From assembly GCA_019426215.1 (NCBI GenBank), contig CM033393.1, positions 49,974,645 through 50,038,644 of the forward strand: a stretch of 64,000 bases of DNA, written 5' to 3'. The notes beneath the pieces are model-generated. The model was not told where the DNA came from. It searched no databases and saw only the letters and a program-made list of their open reading frames with translations. The stretch is from Buddleja alternifolia (lineage: Eukaryota; Streptophyta; Magnoliopsida; Lamiales; Scrophulariaceae). Every line of letters begins with the position of its first letter. Within the stretch, counting starts at the first letter, position 1. The position numbers and the translations under genes are program-made. Positions 45,976 through 57,149 of the stretch are shown here, one piece after another.

Positions 45976-47781
45976 TTAGCCATGCTCTTGTTTCCCAAAC
46001 AGTAGAGGAAATTCATCATAATGTTCTGAGAAACCGTGTGGCTCAGCCATTGTCTTTAATGACTCATGAACTTGATACATAGAAAACCTATCCTTAGGCC
46101 GAGACACCACACAATTACAAGCGATTCTCAAAAAGCGAATAATATCCTCATCATGGCCCTTCCCATGCAACCGTTTATCAATAGCATCTTTTATTCGACC
46201 AGAACCAGCAAGCTGAGTCACCCAGTCAACTAAATTCCCCTTAAATAATTCATCAGCTGCACTAACATCCAGAGGTTTAAGTCCAGTTGCCAACTCAAGA
46301 AGTACCACACCAAAACTGTAAGCATCTCCTTTCAACGAAGCCACCATTGTACTAGAATATTCGGGAGCAACATACCCAATTTCACCTAAATCCCCACACA
46401 CAGAACTACACTCGTTCGATTCTGATGAATTCAAGAGTCTCGCTAAACCAAAGTCCATTATCCTAGCATCAAAATCCTCATCAAGCATAACGACATTAGA
46501 GCTAATATTCTGATGCATGATTGGAGGGTGACAACCATGGTGAAGCCACGCAAGCCCTCTCGCAGCACCTAAAGCAATTCTAAACCTAGTCGGCCAATCC
46601 AAAACGCCACAATTGTTACACAGCATCGAACCTAGAGTCCCACTCGACAAATGCTTATAAACCAAGAGCTTTTCATCCTCCACCAAGCAAAACCCTAATA
46701 ATGGCACCAAATTCGGATGCCTTAACTGCCCCAAACTATTCATCTCCATCCTAAACTGCTTCTCCCCCATTTTACATGCAGTAAGCCGCTTCACAGCAAG
46801 TGCAGAGCCATCCAACAAAATAGCCTTGTAAGTCGTCCCCGTCCTACTCGATACTATAAAATTCTCCAACCTGAAATTGTTCGTGGCCGCCAACAAATCC
46901 GCCAACTTAACCTTAACAAGAGGCTTCTGAAACAAAGTAACCTGTGTAAGCCTATGAGCCCTCAATCTCTCAGCCCAACTACTCACATCATCTCTTTGCC
47001 CCATACCATACCCTCTCTTGCTCCTCTTACTAGGCTTAGTGAAATACCACCACCACAAACCAACTCCCAACAACAATGACGCAGCTGCACCGAAAACACC
47101 CGCCGCTATAATAATCGCCAAACTCTTCTTACTCATCCCACCACATTTCCCCAATGTACCACCACAAAGCCCACTATTGCCACCAAAATCAAGCTGCAAA
47201 TCATACTTAAACGACGGCACTCTACCGGATAAATCATTATTCGCAACCGAAAACCTCTTCAACCTCCCTAAACTCGAAAACTGATACGGTACATTACCAG
47301 ACAACTTATTATCATCTAAAATTAGGTTATTCAAATACGAACAATTAGCAAGATCCTCAGGTATTTCACCTGTCAAACTATTTTGCGACAAATCAAGAGT
47401 GACTAAATAAGGCAGCCATGTGCATATTTGCGAAGGAATCGTTCCGGTTAGAGAGTTACCAGCGAGATTTAGGGTTTGGAGGCTATGGCAGAACTGGAGA
47501 GAATCTGGAATGTTCCCTGTGAGGCTGAAATCACGAAGCTGTAAATCGATTAGCCTGTTTTCGCGATCGTTCCAGCACGATACGCCGACGAATCTGCAAA
47601 TGAATCCGACTGAAGTGTTTGAAAAATTCCATGAATTGAGCTTGTTTTTAGGGTCAGTGAAAGACCTCTTCATTTCTTGCAAGCACCTTACATCATCTTC
47701 CGCATATGAACCATAGATGAGCTGTAGAAGTAACAGTATAGTGAAGAATGAGGATTTGGTGAGGAGAATGTTATGATTCAT
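45976..47781 (-). CDS. BIR3-like LRR receptor pseudokinase
   Basis: A single exon encodes 601 residues. Signal peptide 1-27; LRR N-cap with C33/C62/C69; about five leucine-rich repeats (75-195, e.g. LQTLNLAGNSLTGTIPSQIC); transmembrane segment about 221-247; kinase-like domain about 300-575. The Lys of AVKRL (331) and DFG (443-445) remain. The catalytic HRD loop is HQN (423-425) and the glycine-rich loop is SSRTGTTYK, so phosphotransfer is unlikely. Length and motifs fit the BIR2/BIR3 group, plasma-membrane proteins that bind the co-receptor BAK1 and hold it back from ligand receptors such as FLS2 and BRI1. A CAACCC-rich segment (47801-47826) precedes the start in the transcript. Confidence 0.92.
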   Translation of the reverse strand: MNHNILLTKSSFFTILLLLQLIYGSYAEDDVRCLQEMKRSFTDPKNKLNSWNFSNTSVGFICRFVGVSCWNDRENRLIDLQLRDFSLTGNIPDSLQFCHSLQTLNLAGNSLTGTIPSQICTWLPYLVTLDLSQNSLTGEIPEDLANCSYLNNLILDDNKLSGNVPYQFSSLGRLKRFSVANNDLSGRVPSFKYDLQLDFGGNSGLCGGTLGKCGGMSKKSLAIIIAAGVFGAAASLLLGVGLWWWYFTKPSKRSKRGYGMGQRDDVSSWAERLRAHRLTQVTLFQKPLVKVKLADLLAATNNFRLENFIVSSRTGTTYKAILLDGSALAVKRLTACKMGEKQFRMEMNSLGQLRHPNLVPLLGFCLVEDEKLLVYKHLSSGTLGSMLCNNCGVLDWPTRFRIALGAARGLAWLHHGCHPPIMHQNISSNVVMLDEDFDARIMDFGLARLLNSSESNECSSVCGDLGEIGYVAPEYSSTMVASLKGDAYSFGVVLLELATGLKPLDVSAADELFKGNLVDWVTQLAGSGRIKDAIDKRLHGKGHDEDIIRFLRIACNCVVSRPKDRFSMYQVHESLKTMAEPHGFSEHYDEFPLLFGKQEHG

Positions 47782-47800
47782 TGTTGGTAGTGGTGAAGAT

Positions 47801-47826
47801 GGGGTTGGGGTTGGGGTTGGGGTTGG
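47801..47826. repeat. G-run repeat in 5' leader of BIR3-like gene
   Basis: Four GGGG tracts spaced by TT on the plus strand, 20 bp upstream of the start codon of the minus-strand gene. The transcript would read the C-rich strand. Confidence 0.7.
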
Positions 47827-47869
47827 TGTTGATGAAAATGGATAGTTAATGGTGAGGCATCTCTTTCTA

Positions 47870-47901
47870 TATATATGTGTGTGTGTGTGTGTGTATATAT
47901 A
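47870..47901. repeat. TA/GT dinucleotide microsatellite
   Basis: TATATATGTGTGTGTGTGTG then TATATATATGG, within the probable promoter of the BIR3-like gene. Confidence 0.8.
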
Positions 47902-49639
47902 TGGAGGGGTTGGTTTTGGGTGTTGTTTACTGGATGAAAATGAAAGGAATAAAAGTGGGATATGATAATTACAGGGTGTGTTTGACTACCCTATTTTCTG
48001 GGAAAAATTCGTGTTTGACGGGAGGCAGAGAAGATGATGACGAGATTAGCTTTTAGCCTTTAGTAGACGTTTCAATGTCTTTCGTTTTCACTTTGCACCC
48101 GTCGAGCAGGGATGAAAGTCGGTTTCGCGACTGGACAAAGCAATCCAAGCAAGGAAGAGGATCTGGGAGTTGAACTCTCGACAGTATCTACCACATAAAT
48201 ATTAAAATATAATAAAAATATATATAATGTGGGTTCCATTCATACCAATATTATTTATATTATTATATGGGATAATTGAGTACATTATATATTATACGCA
48301 TTTTGACAGGGTAATAATGTAAAATATAGAATTCTCTCCTTTATTCATCTTTCATGAGAGTATATATATAAATCTTGAAGTCTTTTTTCTAATTACATCA
48401 GCTGACACAATATTTGCTATCTTCTTTATTTAATTATGACAAAAATGGCCAATCAGGGTGGCTGAAAATCAGGAGGTGCGCCTAGGCAAGAATTGAACCC
48501 AAAGTGCCTTGATTGAAGGAGGCCCAATATGGTAAGAGCTTGATTCTTGAGCCATATCTTCCTCCTAATTAATCTTGATAGAGTTTTGTCTCTCGGTCAA
48601 ATTTTTTCTATATTTTCAGCTCGGATCCAGCAAGGGAGGGCGCCACCTGGGCCTCGGCCTACTTAAATACAAAAAAATAGTCTTTGCTTATTGGTATTTG
48701 AGTTTTTCTTAGCTTGGCTTAGTTTATGTAATTTTCACTTGCACCAACGTATATATTTTGGTGAATCCCCCGCATATTTTAACAATATTTGTGATGAATA
48801 TTTATACTAGAGTTGAATTCTTTGATCCACTATCAAACGTTTTCACTGTATTATCATCTACGTCATCAGCACGCAATCGATGCATTTTTCATGATTTCTA
48901 TGCCTACTTTCATAGCCAATAATAGTTAATACTTTGACCAGACTCTGTATTAGGCGTAGTTATGTTATGTGATCCATTTTTGCTAACGATGTGGACCAAT
49001 CACAATGCGGAAAACTGAGTTGGAGGTTACAATAATAGAAAGCACTATGTATATTGCGGTGATTTTATTAAAATGAAGAGTGAAGTGACTCGATAACACC
49101 TAACAAAACACTTTCTAACAAAAAATTGGTACGAAAATACTAATGAGGATTGGGAGTGATTTTGGCCTAATTGTTCCAAAATCGATTATAGATGAATTGA
49201 TTACGTTACAAAATGAATTTTTAACTTTATCCTAACATGGTTTTGCAGCGTTAAAAATCCCCATTGATATTATATAAAAGAGGGGGCAAACGTTCATTAA
49301 TATCACGTCTACAATTCAAACGTCAATTTTGGTTTTTAAATCACGGCAATTGGCGAGCTCTAAAATTTAAAGTTTGATTGACTCGAAAGACAAAAAGCTT
49401 TCCAAAGAAAAATTGGTCCTAGAATTTTGGACTAGGGAGCAAATTGTAATAATAAAAGAGAAAATTACGATCGTTATATTATGATCAAATATGGAAAATA
49501 TTCTGAATTTTTCGAAATTACATAAAATGTCCCTTATGTTAAGGTATTCTTACAATTACATTTTGTGCATTTAAAACTCTCACAATTTTATCCCTATACA
49601 TTCTACAAAATAGACTCCTCAAGGAGTCTCATTCTACTC
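47902..49639. other. Intergenic, no gene seen
   Basis: AT-rich. Two minus-strand tRNA-like box-B phrases (GAGTTCAACTCCC near 48165, GGGTTCAATTCTTG near 48495) could be SINE remnants, but I cannot find matching box A and target duplications. Confidence 0.5.
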
Positions 49640-50158
49640 TCTTCACATCTCCCTCTAAATCTTAGTTTTCTTTTTTCTTCTATTTTTCTCCGACGGCGAT
49701 AGCATGGTGAAACAGTCGTCTCCTTCACCACTGTTACCACCACCATAGTCAGCGGGTTGGGTTGGAACACCCTTCTTCATGTTGTACATCACATTTTCAA
49801 ATTTGATGAGACGGATATGGATTTAAAGAGACAGAGACAGATCTAACGAGATGAAGAAGTGTGATACTAGTTTTTATATAGCGTTTTAAATATTTTGTTT
49901 AGTATTTTATTTTCTCTCTCATATGAGAGTTTGCTTTCTCTCTCGAATGAGAGTTTCATCTCTCCTCGAATAGGAATTGCACGAGAATTTTTTTGTGTTC
50001 GTTAGTGAATTCTTAAGATTTGTTATCTTAAAAAACATAATATTTGGTGTTTCAGATGTTCTTACTACATCGTTTGAGTTCATATGAATTATATTTGTTC
50101 CAGGCGTTGTAAACTTTCGATTGAATGATATATAAGACCGATTTATCTTAAAAAAAGA
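49640..50158 (+). repeat. Dispersed repeat copy B with A-rich 3' end
   Basis: About 520 bp, collinear with 17345-17893. It shares GGGTTGGGTTGGAACACCC-like and TTTTGTTTAGTATTTTATTT blocks and ends in AAAAAAAG. An extra internal CTCTCTC...GAGAGT unit is present (49912-49955). Confidence 0.65.
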
Positions 50159-50732
50159 AATAGGGAGTATCGTTCTAATTTTCCAAATGTCGGGAGTTTT
50201 TAGTAATTAGTACTGAAGTGAGGAATTTGCATATAATTCACCCGAAATAAAATTGTGAAATCTAGGGACCAATTTTTAAATGGATCATCAAGTCATTTCT
50301 CGACAAAAGCCCATTAGTATTAATGGGCCTGATGTAAAATCCAAATCTTAAAATTTCAAAACCTCAAATACACAAAGGCTTGTTGGCTAGTATATTAACT
50401 TCTAATTTTATTTGGGAGTTCATGCGTTTAATTTCAGGTTATCACAAAGTTGTAATTTTTTTATTTTTTATAAGATTTACGTGATTCATGATTAAAAACT
50501 ATCGGCCGAATTTATCAGTGTATCCCGTGTCTCTTTCCTCCTGAATAAAAACAAACAAACAAAAAAAAGAAAAACCTTACACCCAAGTACTTTGGCCGCG
50601 CCTCTCGACTCAATTCTTCCCGCTCACACAAAAGACGCCGCATCTGCGGGCCACCATAAACGATTTGTCGTATTAGAATTCCCGCGCCTTTCAAAGGTAA
50701 TTAAGAATCAAGAACAGGGGTATTACCGTCAA
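50159..50732. other. Upstream region of coiled-coil gene
   Basis: Two E2F-like phrases, TTCCCGCTC near 50617 and TTCCCGCGCC near 50679, precede the ATG in a GC-richer stretch that probably holds the 5' UTR. An upstream open frame from a TTG at 50592 is in frame with the ATG but has no ATG of its own. Confidence 0.45.
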
Positions 50733-52650
50733 ATGAGCATTTCAACAGCAGATACTCGTACTCTCCTCAGCTTCACAACTCCAAATTCCCCCTCATCGTC
50801 AAATAATCGCCGACTCCGTACAATGACAGAACCGGAAGTAAGCGCGCAAATTCTATGTATATATATACATATATATCTATTTATCACGGATCTGTTACTT
50901 TACGTCAATCTGCTTGTTTGATTTTGTTGTTTAATTGCAGAAAATGGAGGCACTGAAGAGAGCATACGCGGAAATGATACTCAACACGGCCAAAGAGGCG
51001 GCGGCGCGTGTAATGGTGGCGGAATTGAAGGCTCGGCGGTTGGAGCATGACCTGATTTCCACTAAAGAAGAAGCTGCGCGGATGCTCCGTCGTCTAAAAC
51101 AAATGATCGATGCACAGGTAATTTTTTTTTTTTTAATATTTGTCTTTCTACGGCATTAGTGTTTAACTACTCGCTACAAGTCCGTTAATTAACATTTTTA
51201 ATTGCAAGGATTTTGGTAAATGATTCGATCGATTAATTGGTTATGTTATTCTATCCATAGTGGATTTTTTGATATTTGCCAGTCAATTTCTTCTAGAGTT
51301 TGATTGGTTAAGAATTCGATTCGGAGAGAAGACTTATTATGGATTGTCTCTTAGATCATTTAGGATGTTGTTGTGAATTCTATGGTTTTATTTTGATTGT
51401 ACTAATATTGTTTTTTTCCGTTGCTATAGGATAAAAACATTAAATTACCAAACATGTATTAAAGTGATTGTTCGTATGGGCCTTTTGCATCATGTGCTAG
51501 AATTGATTCTCAACAATTCGACGTTTGCTATACTCGTTTACATGAAAATATGAGTAACTTCTTATAGAAACAATTAACATGTCATTGGTTTCAGATGCAA
51601 GAAGCAAAGATTACATCGTCGAATGAGCACAGAAAAATTGATGAACTTGAATCTCAGCTAAATGAAGCAGAAGAGATCATATTAGACCTCAGAGCAGAAC
51701 TCAATCAAACTCAGGAGCAACTGGACGAGGCAAAGAACAAAAAACTGCCTCCAATTAGACAGAACGAAAATGCAGAAGTGTGTAACGTGATACCAAATGA
51801 CAACTATAGTGGTTATGAGCTATTAACATCATCTCTGGCCTCGAGATCTGAATTAATCACGGTTGATGACAAGAGTACGTTTTCGAATGTCAACTTTGGT
51901 CATAACAACCCGACTTTTGACCAAATAAAAGAGCCTGAGCTGTTCAAGAATGGATGTAGACAGAGAATTTTTGCAAGTGAGACAAGCTTAGTGCATGAGA
52001 GTTTGGTTATTGGGGATACTTCAAATTCTAGCAATAATTCAACCAATAGTGAGAATGTCAATGTTGTTGGAAGTACTTCTGTATTGGAAGAAAAAGTACA
52101 ACACGGGAAAAATGAACCTAGTTCTGTTATCCGTAGAAGTGTTAGAAAAAGAAAACTCAAATTCTGGGACGATATAATTACTGCCTGTGGACTTCGTCGC
52201 TCTCATCAGTTCAAAAAACCTCGTGAGACTTCTCAACATCTTTCGTCTTTCAGTACTAGCAAAGTGAAACAGTGTGTAAAATCTGGTGAAGGTCAGTTTC
52301 AAGCAGAAGATGAAACTCAAGTTGAGGATAATAATCGTCTTGATCATGTTTCGTTCCCAGAAAAAAAACTTGTGCATTCTGAAAATCTACCAGAAAACAT
52401 GGAGTTGGTTGATGTGTTGGTAAAACAGGATGAACTTGCTGCTACATCTGATTTGAATAGTTCATCGAGAATTCATTGTGACGTGAAAGGTGACACTGCA
52501 ACTAAAGCATCTAATATTAGTGATAGCAAAAAACCTCTTAATTATACATTCAGCAGGAAATGGAAGAAGAATTCCATGATTTACCCTGAAAAAAATTCTT
52601 CGTTTGTAGAAAGCTTGTTACAAAAAGAAAATGGTAATCCGGGCTTTTGA
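50733..52650 (+). CDS. Uncharacterised plant coiled-coil protein
   Basis: Exons 50733-50837, 50941-51117 and 51595-52650 encode 445 residues. I chose the first in-frame ATG (50733). Residues about 36-150 form a long charged coiled coil (KMEALKRAYAEMILNTAKEA, then ESQLNEAEEIILDLRAELNQ). The rest is low-complexity and Ser/Asn-rich, with a basic patch RRSVRKRKLKFWDD near residue 280 that could be a nuclear signal. No enzyme domain. I recognise it as a plant-wide type of unknown function with a conserved N-terminal coil. The C-terminus seems eroded (see the entry at 52651). E2F-like sites upstream hint at cell-cycle expression; this is inference. Confidence 0.75.
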
Positions 52651-52722
52651 AATTGAAGCTTATTGACTGAATGAATCATTTAGGGACAACAGGCAACTGG
52701 TTCAGGTTGTCCTTATAAGCTC
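52651..52722 (+). pseudogene. Possible eroded C-terminal end of coiled-coil protein
   Basis: Directly after the stop, another frame reads ESFRDNRQLVQVVLISS before a stop. It resembles a conserved C-terminal motif that I recall in relatives (RDxRRLAxVARQLISLS). In-between stops and a frame change suggest that this copy has lost it. Confidence 0.4.
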
Positions 52723-53184
52723 TTAAAATTCTCTTCTTATGTGAATCAAATTTCATTGTAAATGTGTTTCTCTCTTATGCAGCTTGTTTGTTCGTCGGGA
52801 AGAGGTGATACAATTTGTTCTGCTGAGGAAATATGAGATGAGCTACTTGACAAAACCAAAGAGTAAGCTGCAGTTCAAGAAACAAGCCGATCTTTTGATT
52901 TTTGATAATTAAATATTTATGCATTAAAAACGAGCCGAAGCCCTAAAATGAATATATCAGAAACAGGCTGATCTTCATATTATGCCATAATAACAATTTC
53001 ATTTCTAAATATGTAATTCTCATATCTTCCTCACTAAGGTGTGCGGTGCTATTACCTGTTTTACCTTAAATTTTTATTCTTTCATTTTCTTATGGAAGGA
53101 ATGTATAGCCTTGCTCCCTCTCATTTTGTGTGTGTATTAATTGGCTAGAGAATTAGGTGATGAACTAATTTCAACCGAACATCC

Positions 53185-53560
53185 TTGGTAGGCTCGAAAA
53201 TGCATTATGATAGTCGGCTCGAAATCGATCATTAAAAAAATCATTTTAGCTCAGTTTGTTAACATAACAAACTAAGCTTAACACCTTTTCTCTTGTTCGA
53301 TGAGTTTCAGCTTGGTTTGAGCTTTGATTTGATTAGTAGAAAGCAATAAAAATATGAAGCAATTTTTTTTTTCCAGTTACTTGAGCTCGATTTGTACTCG
53401 TCTTGACTAAAGTCCGTTCGAGTTTGATTCAATTAATAATCAAATCAAATTTAAACACAAATCTTAAAATTCGATAATGATTCAAACAAATTTTTAACAA
53501 TAATTTATTTCACTCGACCTGTCGTTTTACCCGTCGTAACCCTTGTAGCTATTTGGAACT
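53185..53560 (-). repeat. Dispersed GAGCTCGA-type repeat, copy 4
   Basis: Mirrored version of the copy at 24960, with ATTAGTAGAAAGCAATAAAA, CAGTTACTTGAGCTCGATTT and AATAATCAAATCAAATTTAA. Confidence 0.65.
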
Positions 53561-54134
53561 AATTCCTCCAAAGGCCCATTGGATTGATAACATGTCCATT
53601 ATAAAAGTTACGTTTGACTTCTTATAATTTTACCACCATCCTTTCTCCAATCTATAGACCACATATGATGATATGACCCAACAAATAGGCACAAGATTAA
53701 AGTAAAAAATAGAAAAATATCAATAATCATTTGGTAGAAAGCATCTCACATTTCATCGGCGTGCATTCACATCTCTCGACCCCGGCAAGAAAACCTGCAA
53801 CTTTTCTATGTTAAGTCAGCTTTCAATTTCCAACCAAAAGCACGCTCTCTTTATTATGCCTAAAAACCAGTGCACGCCTCAATTCCAAGACTCAAATATA
53901 TCTTGATTCCTAAGCAATGATAAGGTTGTCACTGATGCTGCCACTGTAATAAACCAGAATGTTTTCTTGTCCCTCTGATTCGTCACGTCATCTGATCATT
54001 ACAAACCCTAAACAGCATATTCTCTTTGGTCCCTCCACTAATGTATTAACAATTTAACATCCATAAAAGGGGGCCTCAACATTGGCCTCTCTCCTAACAT
54101 GCTAAAATTTGTTATTACACACAATTTTAAACAA

Positions 54135-54692
54135 ATGGAGTGGGAGAAGAAGGGAGAGGATCAATTAAAACCAGTCTTCTTCGCAGCTGGAACAGCTGCC
54201 CTAATGGCGTGCATTCAACGTGCAGTAGTCGTGCATTGGCGTGTGTGGGCATTTCTCGTGTTGAACCTTTTGCTCTTAGCTATTCTCTTCACTTCTAAAA
54301 AATCCTCTCAAACCCCTTTGGACGAAATTGATAGAGAAGATGATGCTAGAGATGATTTAGAAGTGAAACGGAAGAAGAAGAGAAGGCAAGAATGCAGCCC
54401 AATGGTTTCGGTTGATGGCGTGTGTGAGCACGTGAATTTGACGCGTGTGGAAGATAAAACGACGAAGAATGTAGAAGATGATGATGATGATGATGATCAG
54501 ATTTCAAAGGAGGAATTGAACCAGAGAGTGGAGGCCTTTATTGCTATGTTCAGGCAACATTTGGTTTCTGATGCAAAGGGTAAGAGTTGTGAACTACACT
54601 ACAGAAAGAAGTGTGTGCCGGTAACATCTAGTCAAGTGAATGCTTCTAGACGTTTATCTTTTTCACACAGTAAAGAGTATATTTACACGTGA
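54135..54692 (+). CDS. DUF4408/DUF761-type small membrane protein
   Basis: A single exon encodes 185 residues. I preferred the ATG at 54135 over 54099 because a TATA-like CATAAAAGG lies near 54062, which would leave the earlier ATG almost no leader. A hydrophobic N-terminal part has one clear membrane span (about 37-52, WAFLVLNLLLLAILF). A basic KRKKKRR stretch and an Asp run follow, then EELNQRVEAFIAMFRQHL, the C-terminal motif of the plant DUF761 family. Such proteins are usually stress- or tissue-specific with unknown function. The last about 35 residues after the motif are unusual, since DUF761 often ends the protein. Confidence 0.78.
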   Translation: MEWEKKGEDQLKPVFFAAGTAALMACIQRAVVVHWRVWAFLVLNLLLLAILFTSKKSSQTPLDEIDREDDARDDLEVKRKKKRRQECSPMVSVDGVCEHVNLTRVEDKTTKNVEDDDDDDDQISKEELNQRVEAFIAMFRQHLVSDAKGKSCELHYRKKCVPVTSSQVNASRRLSFSHSKEYIYT

Positions 54693-55713
54693 AGGGATTA
54701 ATATTCAAGTACTTAACCCCATAACATGTGCATTTTTGCTGTTCTTTCGGCCGTTGGACACCATGATAGTTCTTCCATATCAAACACCAACCAGTCGAAA
54801 TTGATTTAATTTGTTTGAGGCTATAATGAGCCTGTTATACCTGAGTTGTTCTCGGAGAGTAACTCTTTGAGCGAAATTATTTTATTGAATTTTGTCGTGA
54901 TGACTGTGGAGTTCAATTGTTGCTATATGTTGCAACAGAGGCTTGTATGTTTAATTTATCCCGCAGAGAAGAAACTGTGGTTTAGAATTGGGCAATGTTT
55001 AGAAGTTTACATCCTCGGTAACACAATCATATAATATTTCTTTTTATGCGCACAAATGTGTAATAAGTATACACATTTAAGGTTAGGAAGTAGGAAAATA
55101 TTGAAAATTCTCCTTCGTCGTCATAATCACTCGTATCTACACTTATCACGTATTTGTGTGTATAACACATTGTGTAACAGAGAATTTGGACAGAATATCG
55201 CAACAAACAACATGTGCAACTAACATGTCCAACCAATTTTTGTTTTCTCACACTTTCTCATTATATACCCCGAAGAATAGGATTCCTAGGGCAATTCATA
55301 ATGACTGAAGTCGAAAGATTTCCTCAAAAACTGAAAACTCATCTACCAGTTAGAATGTCGCAAATTGCGAAAGCTACATCATTTAATATGTTAGGATCAC
55401 TGATTTGATACTGAATAAAACAGAGGAGGATATAACGCCCACAATCATTGGTATTCAATTATTTATGTATAGTGTTTAGCCTCACCAAAATTAATTTGGA
55501 TCCAAATATTCCCTACCGTCTAATTGACAAGATTTTATTTAGAACTAATCACAATTTCAGTGAAGTTCAAGTAAGTATGTGTATTGAATTAATTTAACTT
55601 TTTATGAATTTTATTAGTAAGTTTTGATAGACTTCTTTAGTGAGTGATTGCAAGGTACAAATTATTTGCTTAATGATATCTTTCAAACTATATGTAGATA
55701 TAAGATAATGGAC
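54693..55713. other. Intergenic, no gene seen
   Basis: The 3' flank of the DUF761 gene, then AT-rich sequence up to the target duplication of the second copia copy. Confidence 0.5.
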
Positions 55714-55718
55714 ATTTG

Positions 55719-55997
55719 TGTTATGAATAATTCATTAAGTGGATGTTCATATAACTCCAATACATAATTTAGTGGATTCACCTACAACTCCAATATCTCA
55801 TTTAGTGGATTCACCTACAATTCCATTACCTCATTTTGTAATCAATATTTGATCTTGTTTTGTGCCTATAAATAAGCTTTGCCATTGTATTGAGAAATAC
55901 ACCAAAATCAAAGAAAGAATTTTCTTCTTAATTCTCTAGTCTCTCTACTTTAGAATATTTGTATATATTTCATAATATTTGGGGTTATTTCATAACA
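55719..55997 (+). repeat. 5' LTR of copia copy 2
   Basis: 279 bp with TG...CA ends. Followed by CGTTATCAGCACGATCCG, the candidate primer site (55998 onward). Confidence 0.95.
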
Positions 55998-56378
55998 CGT
56001 TATCAGCACGATCCGTCTCAAGGTGTTAATCATTTTGAAATTTGGCAAAAGATATACATGGGGTACTCAACATATGATGTAAATGTAGTGATAAATTTTT
56101 ATGAGTTATTATGAGTTTGTAAAGCAAATTGATGGACAAGGTTTTCAAAACAAAGCAAGAAGAAAAGGTAAAGAAAAGGTATGTATATTTCAATATTTAA
56201 CAAAAATAGAAATATGCAATAATTCTCTTGATGTTTAGAAAGAAGACATATGTATATATATATATGTGCATATATTTGATTAGTATTATTCTTTTGAATA
56301 ATCCTATCATGTTGAAAATATTTTAAGAAGTTGAATGATTGTTATGTTATTCATCTTATACTTTGATAATAGTATTAT

Positions 56379-56524
56379 ATGATGAATCTTGAAAAAAACT
56401 TGACTTTGTGACTCTTGATATTACGAGGAAAAATTATTTTTCTTGGGCGTTAGATATTGAAATTCATCTTGATGCAAATAACTATACTGCATTCCCTGAA
56501 ATGAATGTATTGAGCAATATATAA
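56379..56524 (+). pseudogene. Truncated gag of copia copy 2
   Basis: Same start region and same NAN(N/S)YT-to-FPE junction as copy 1. A small insertion near 56390 breaks the frame, and a TAA closes it at 56522-56524. The following knuckle region (about 56740-56830) reads YRCGGKGHWSCTC with Tyr in place of the first Cys. Confidence 0.7.
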
Positions 56525-57149
56525 TTATTTTAATCATAAGTCCCGTCCAACTAGTTCTGCTACATTCCCTGAAGTGAAAGTAGCAGCACATAACTATTTT
56601 AATCATTAAAGAAATCATGGACGTGGACGTGGTCGTGGATATGGTCATAGAAATCGTGGTGGTTATTCAAAAAACACATCTTTCCACCAGAAGTGGAAAA
56701 ATAATGAAGAGAAACATGAAAGTGGCCAAAATAGCAAATTTGTGAAAAATTTATACTATCGTTGTGGTGGTAAAGGTCATTGGTCATGTACCTGTCGTAC
56801 ACCAAAGCATCTTGTGGACCTTTACCAAGAATCGCTAAAAAGTAAAAAAAAAAAAAAAAATAGAAACAAATTTTGCTTTTGAAGAAGACGATTCTGATCA
56901 TGGCCGATTTTGATGACACTCATTTAGATGCTGATTTCTTTGATGATCCTAATGAAAAAAATTGATCACTTGATTGGAGCTTGAAGTGTTCAAAAATAAA
57001 TTTGTTAAATTTTAATTCTAGTACTTTATAAATAAATATTTAAGCATGTTGTTTTCTTTTTAAGAATGAATTTATTCATAAGATTATCGTTTCTTATATT
57101 AAATAATATTGTTTGATATTGATTTTTTTTTTTTATGTTTCAATAAAGA

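Noticed and set aside
48100..48560. Minus-strand tRNA-like box-B phrases (near 48165 and 48495)
   Set aside because: No convincing box A at the right distance and no target duplications, so neither a tRNA gene nor a SINE can be supported.
50592..50732. Upstream in-frame extension of the coiled-coil protein
   Set aside because: It would need a TTG start. The first ATG in frame is at 50733 and the extension reads like a 5' leader.
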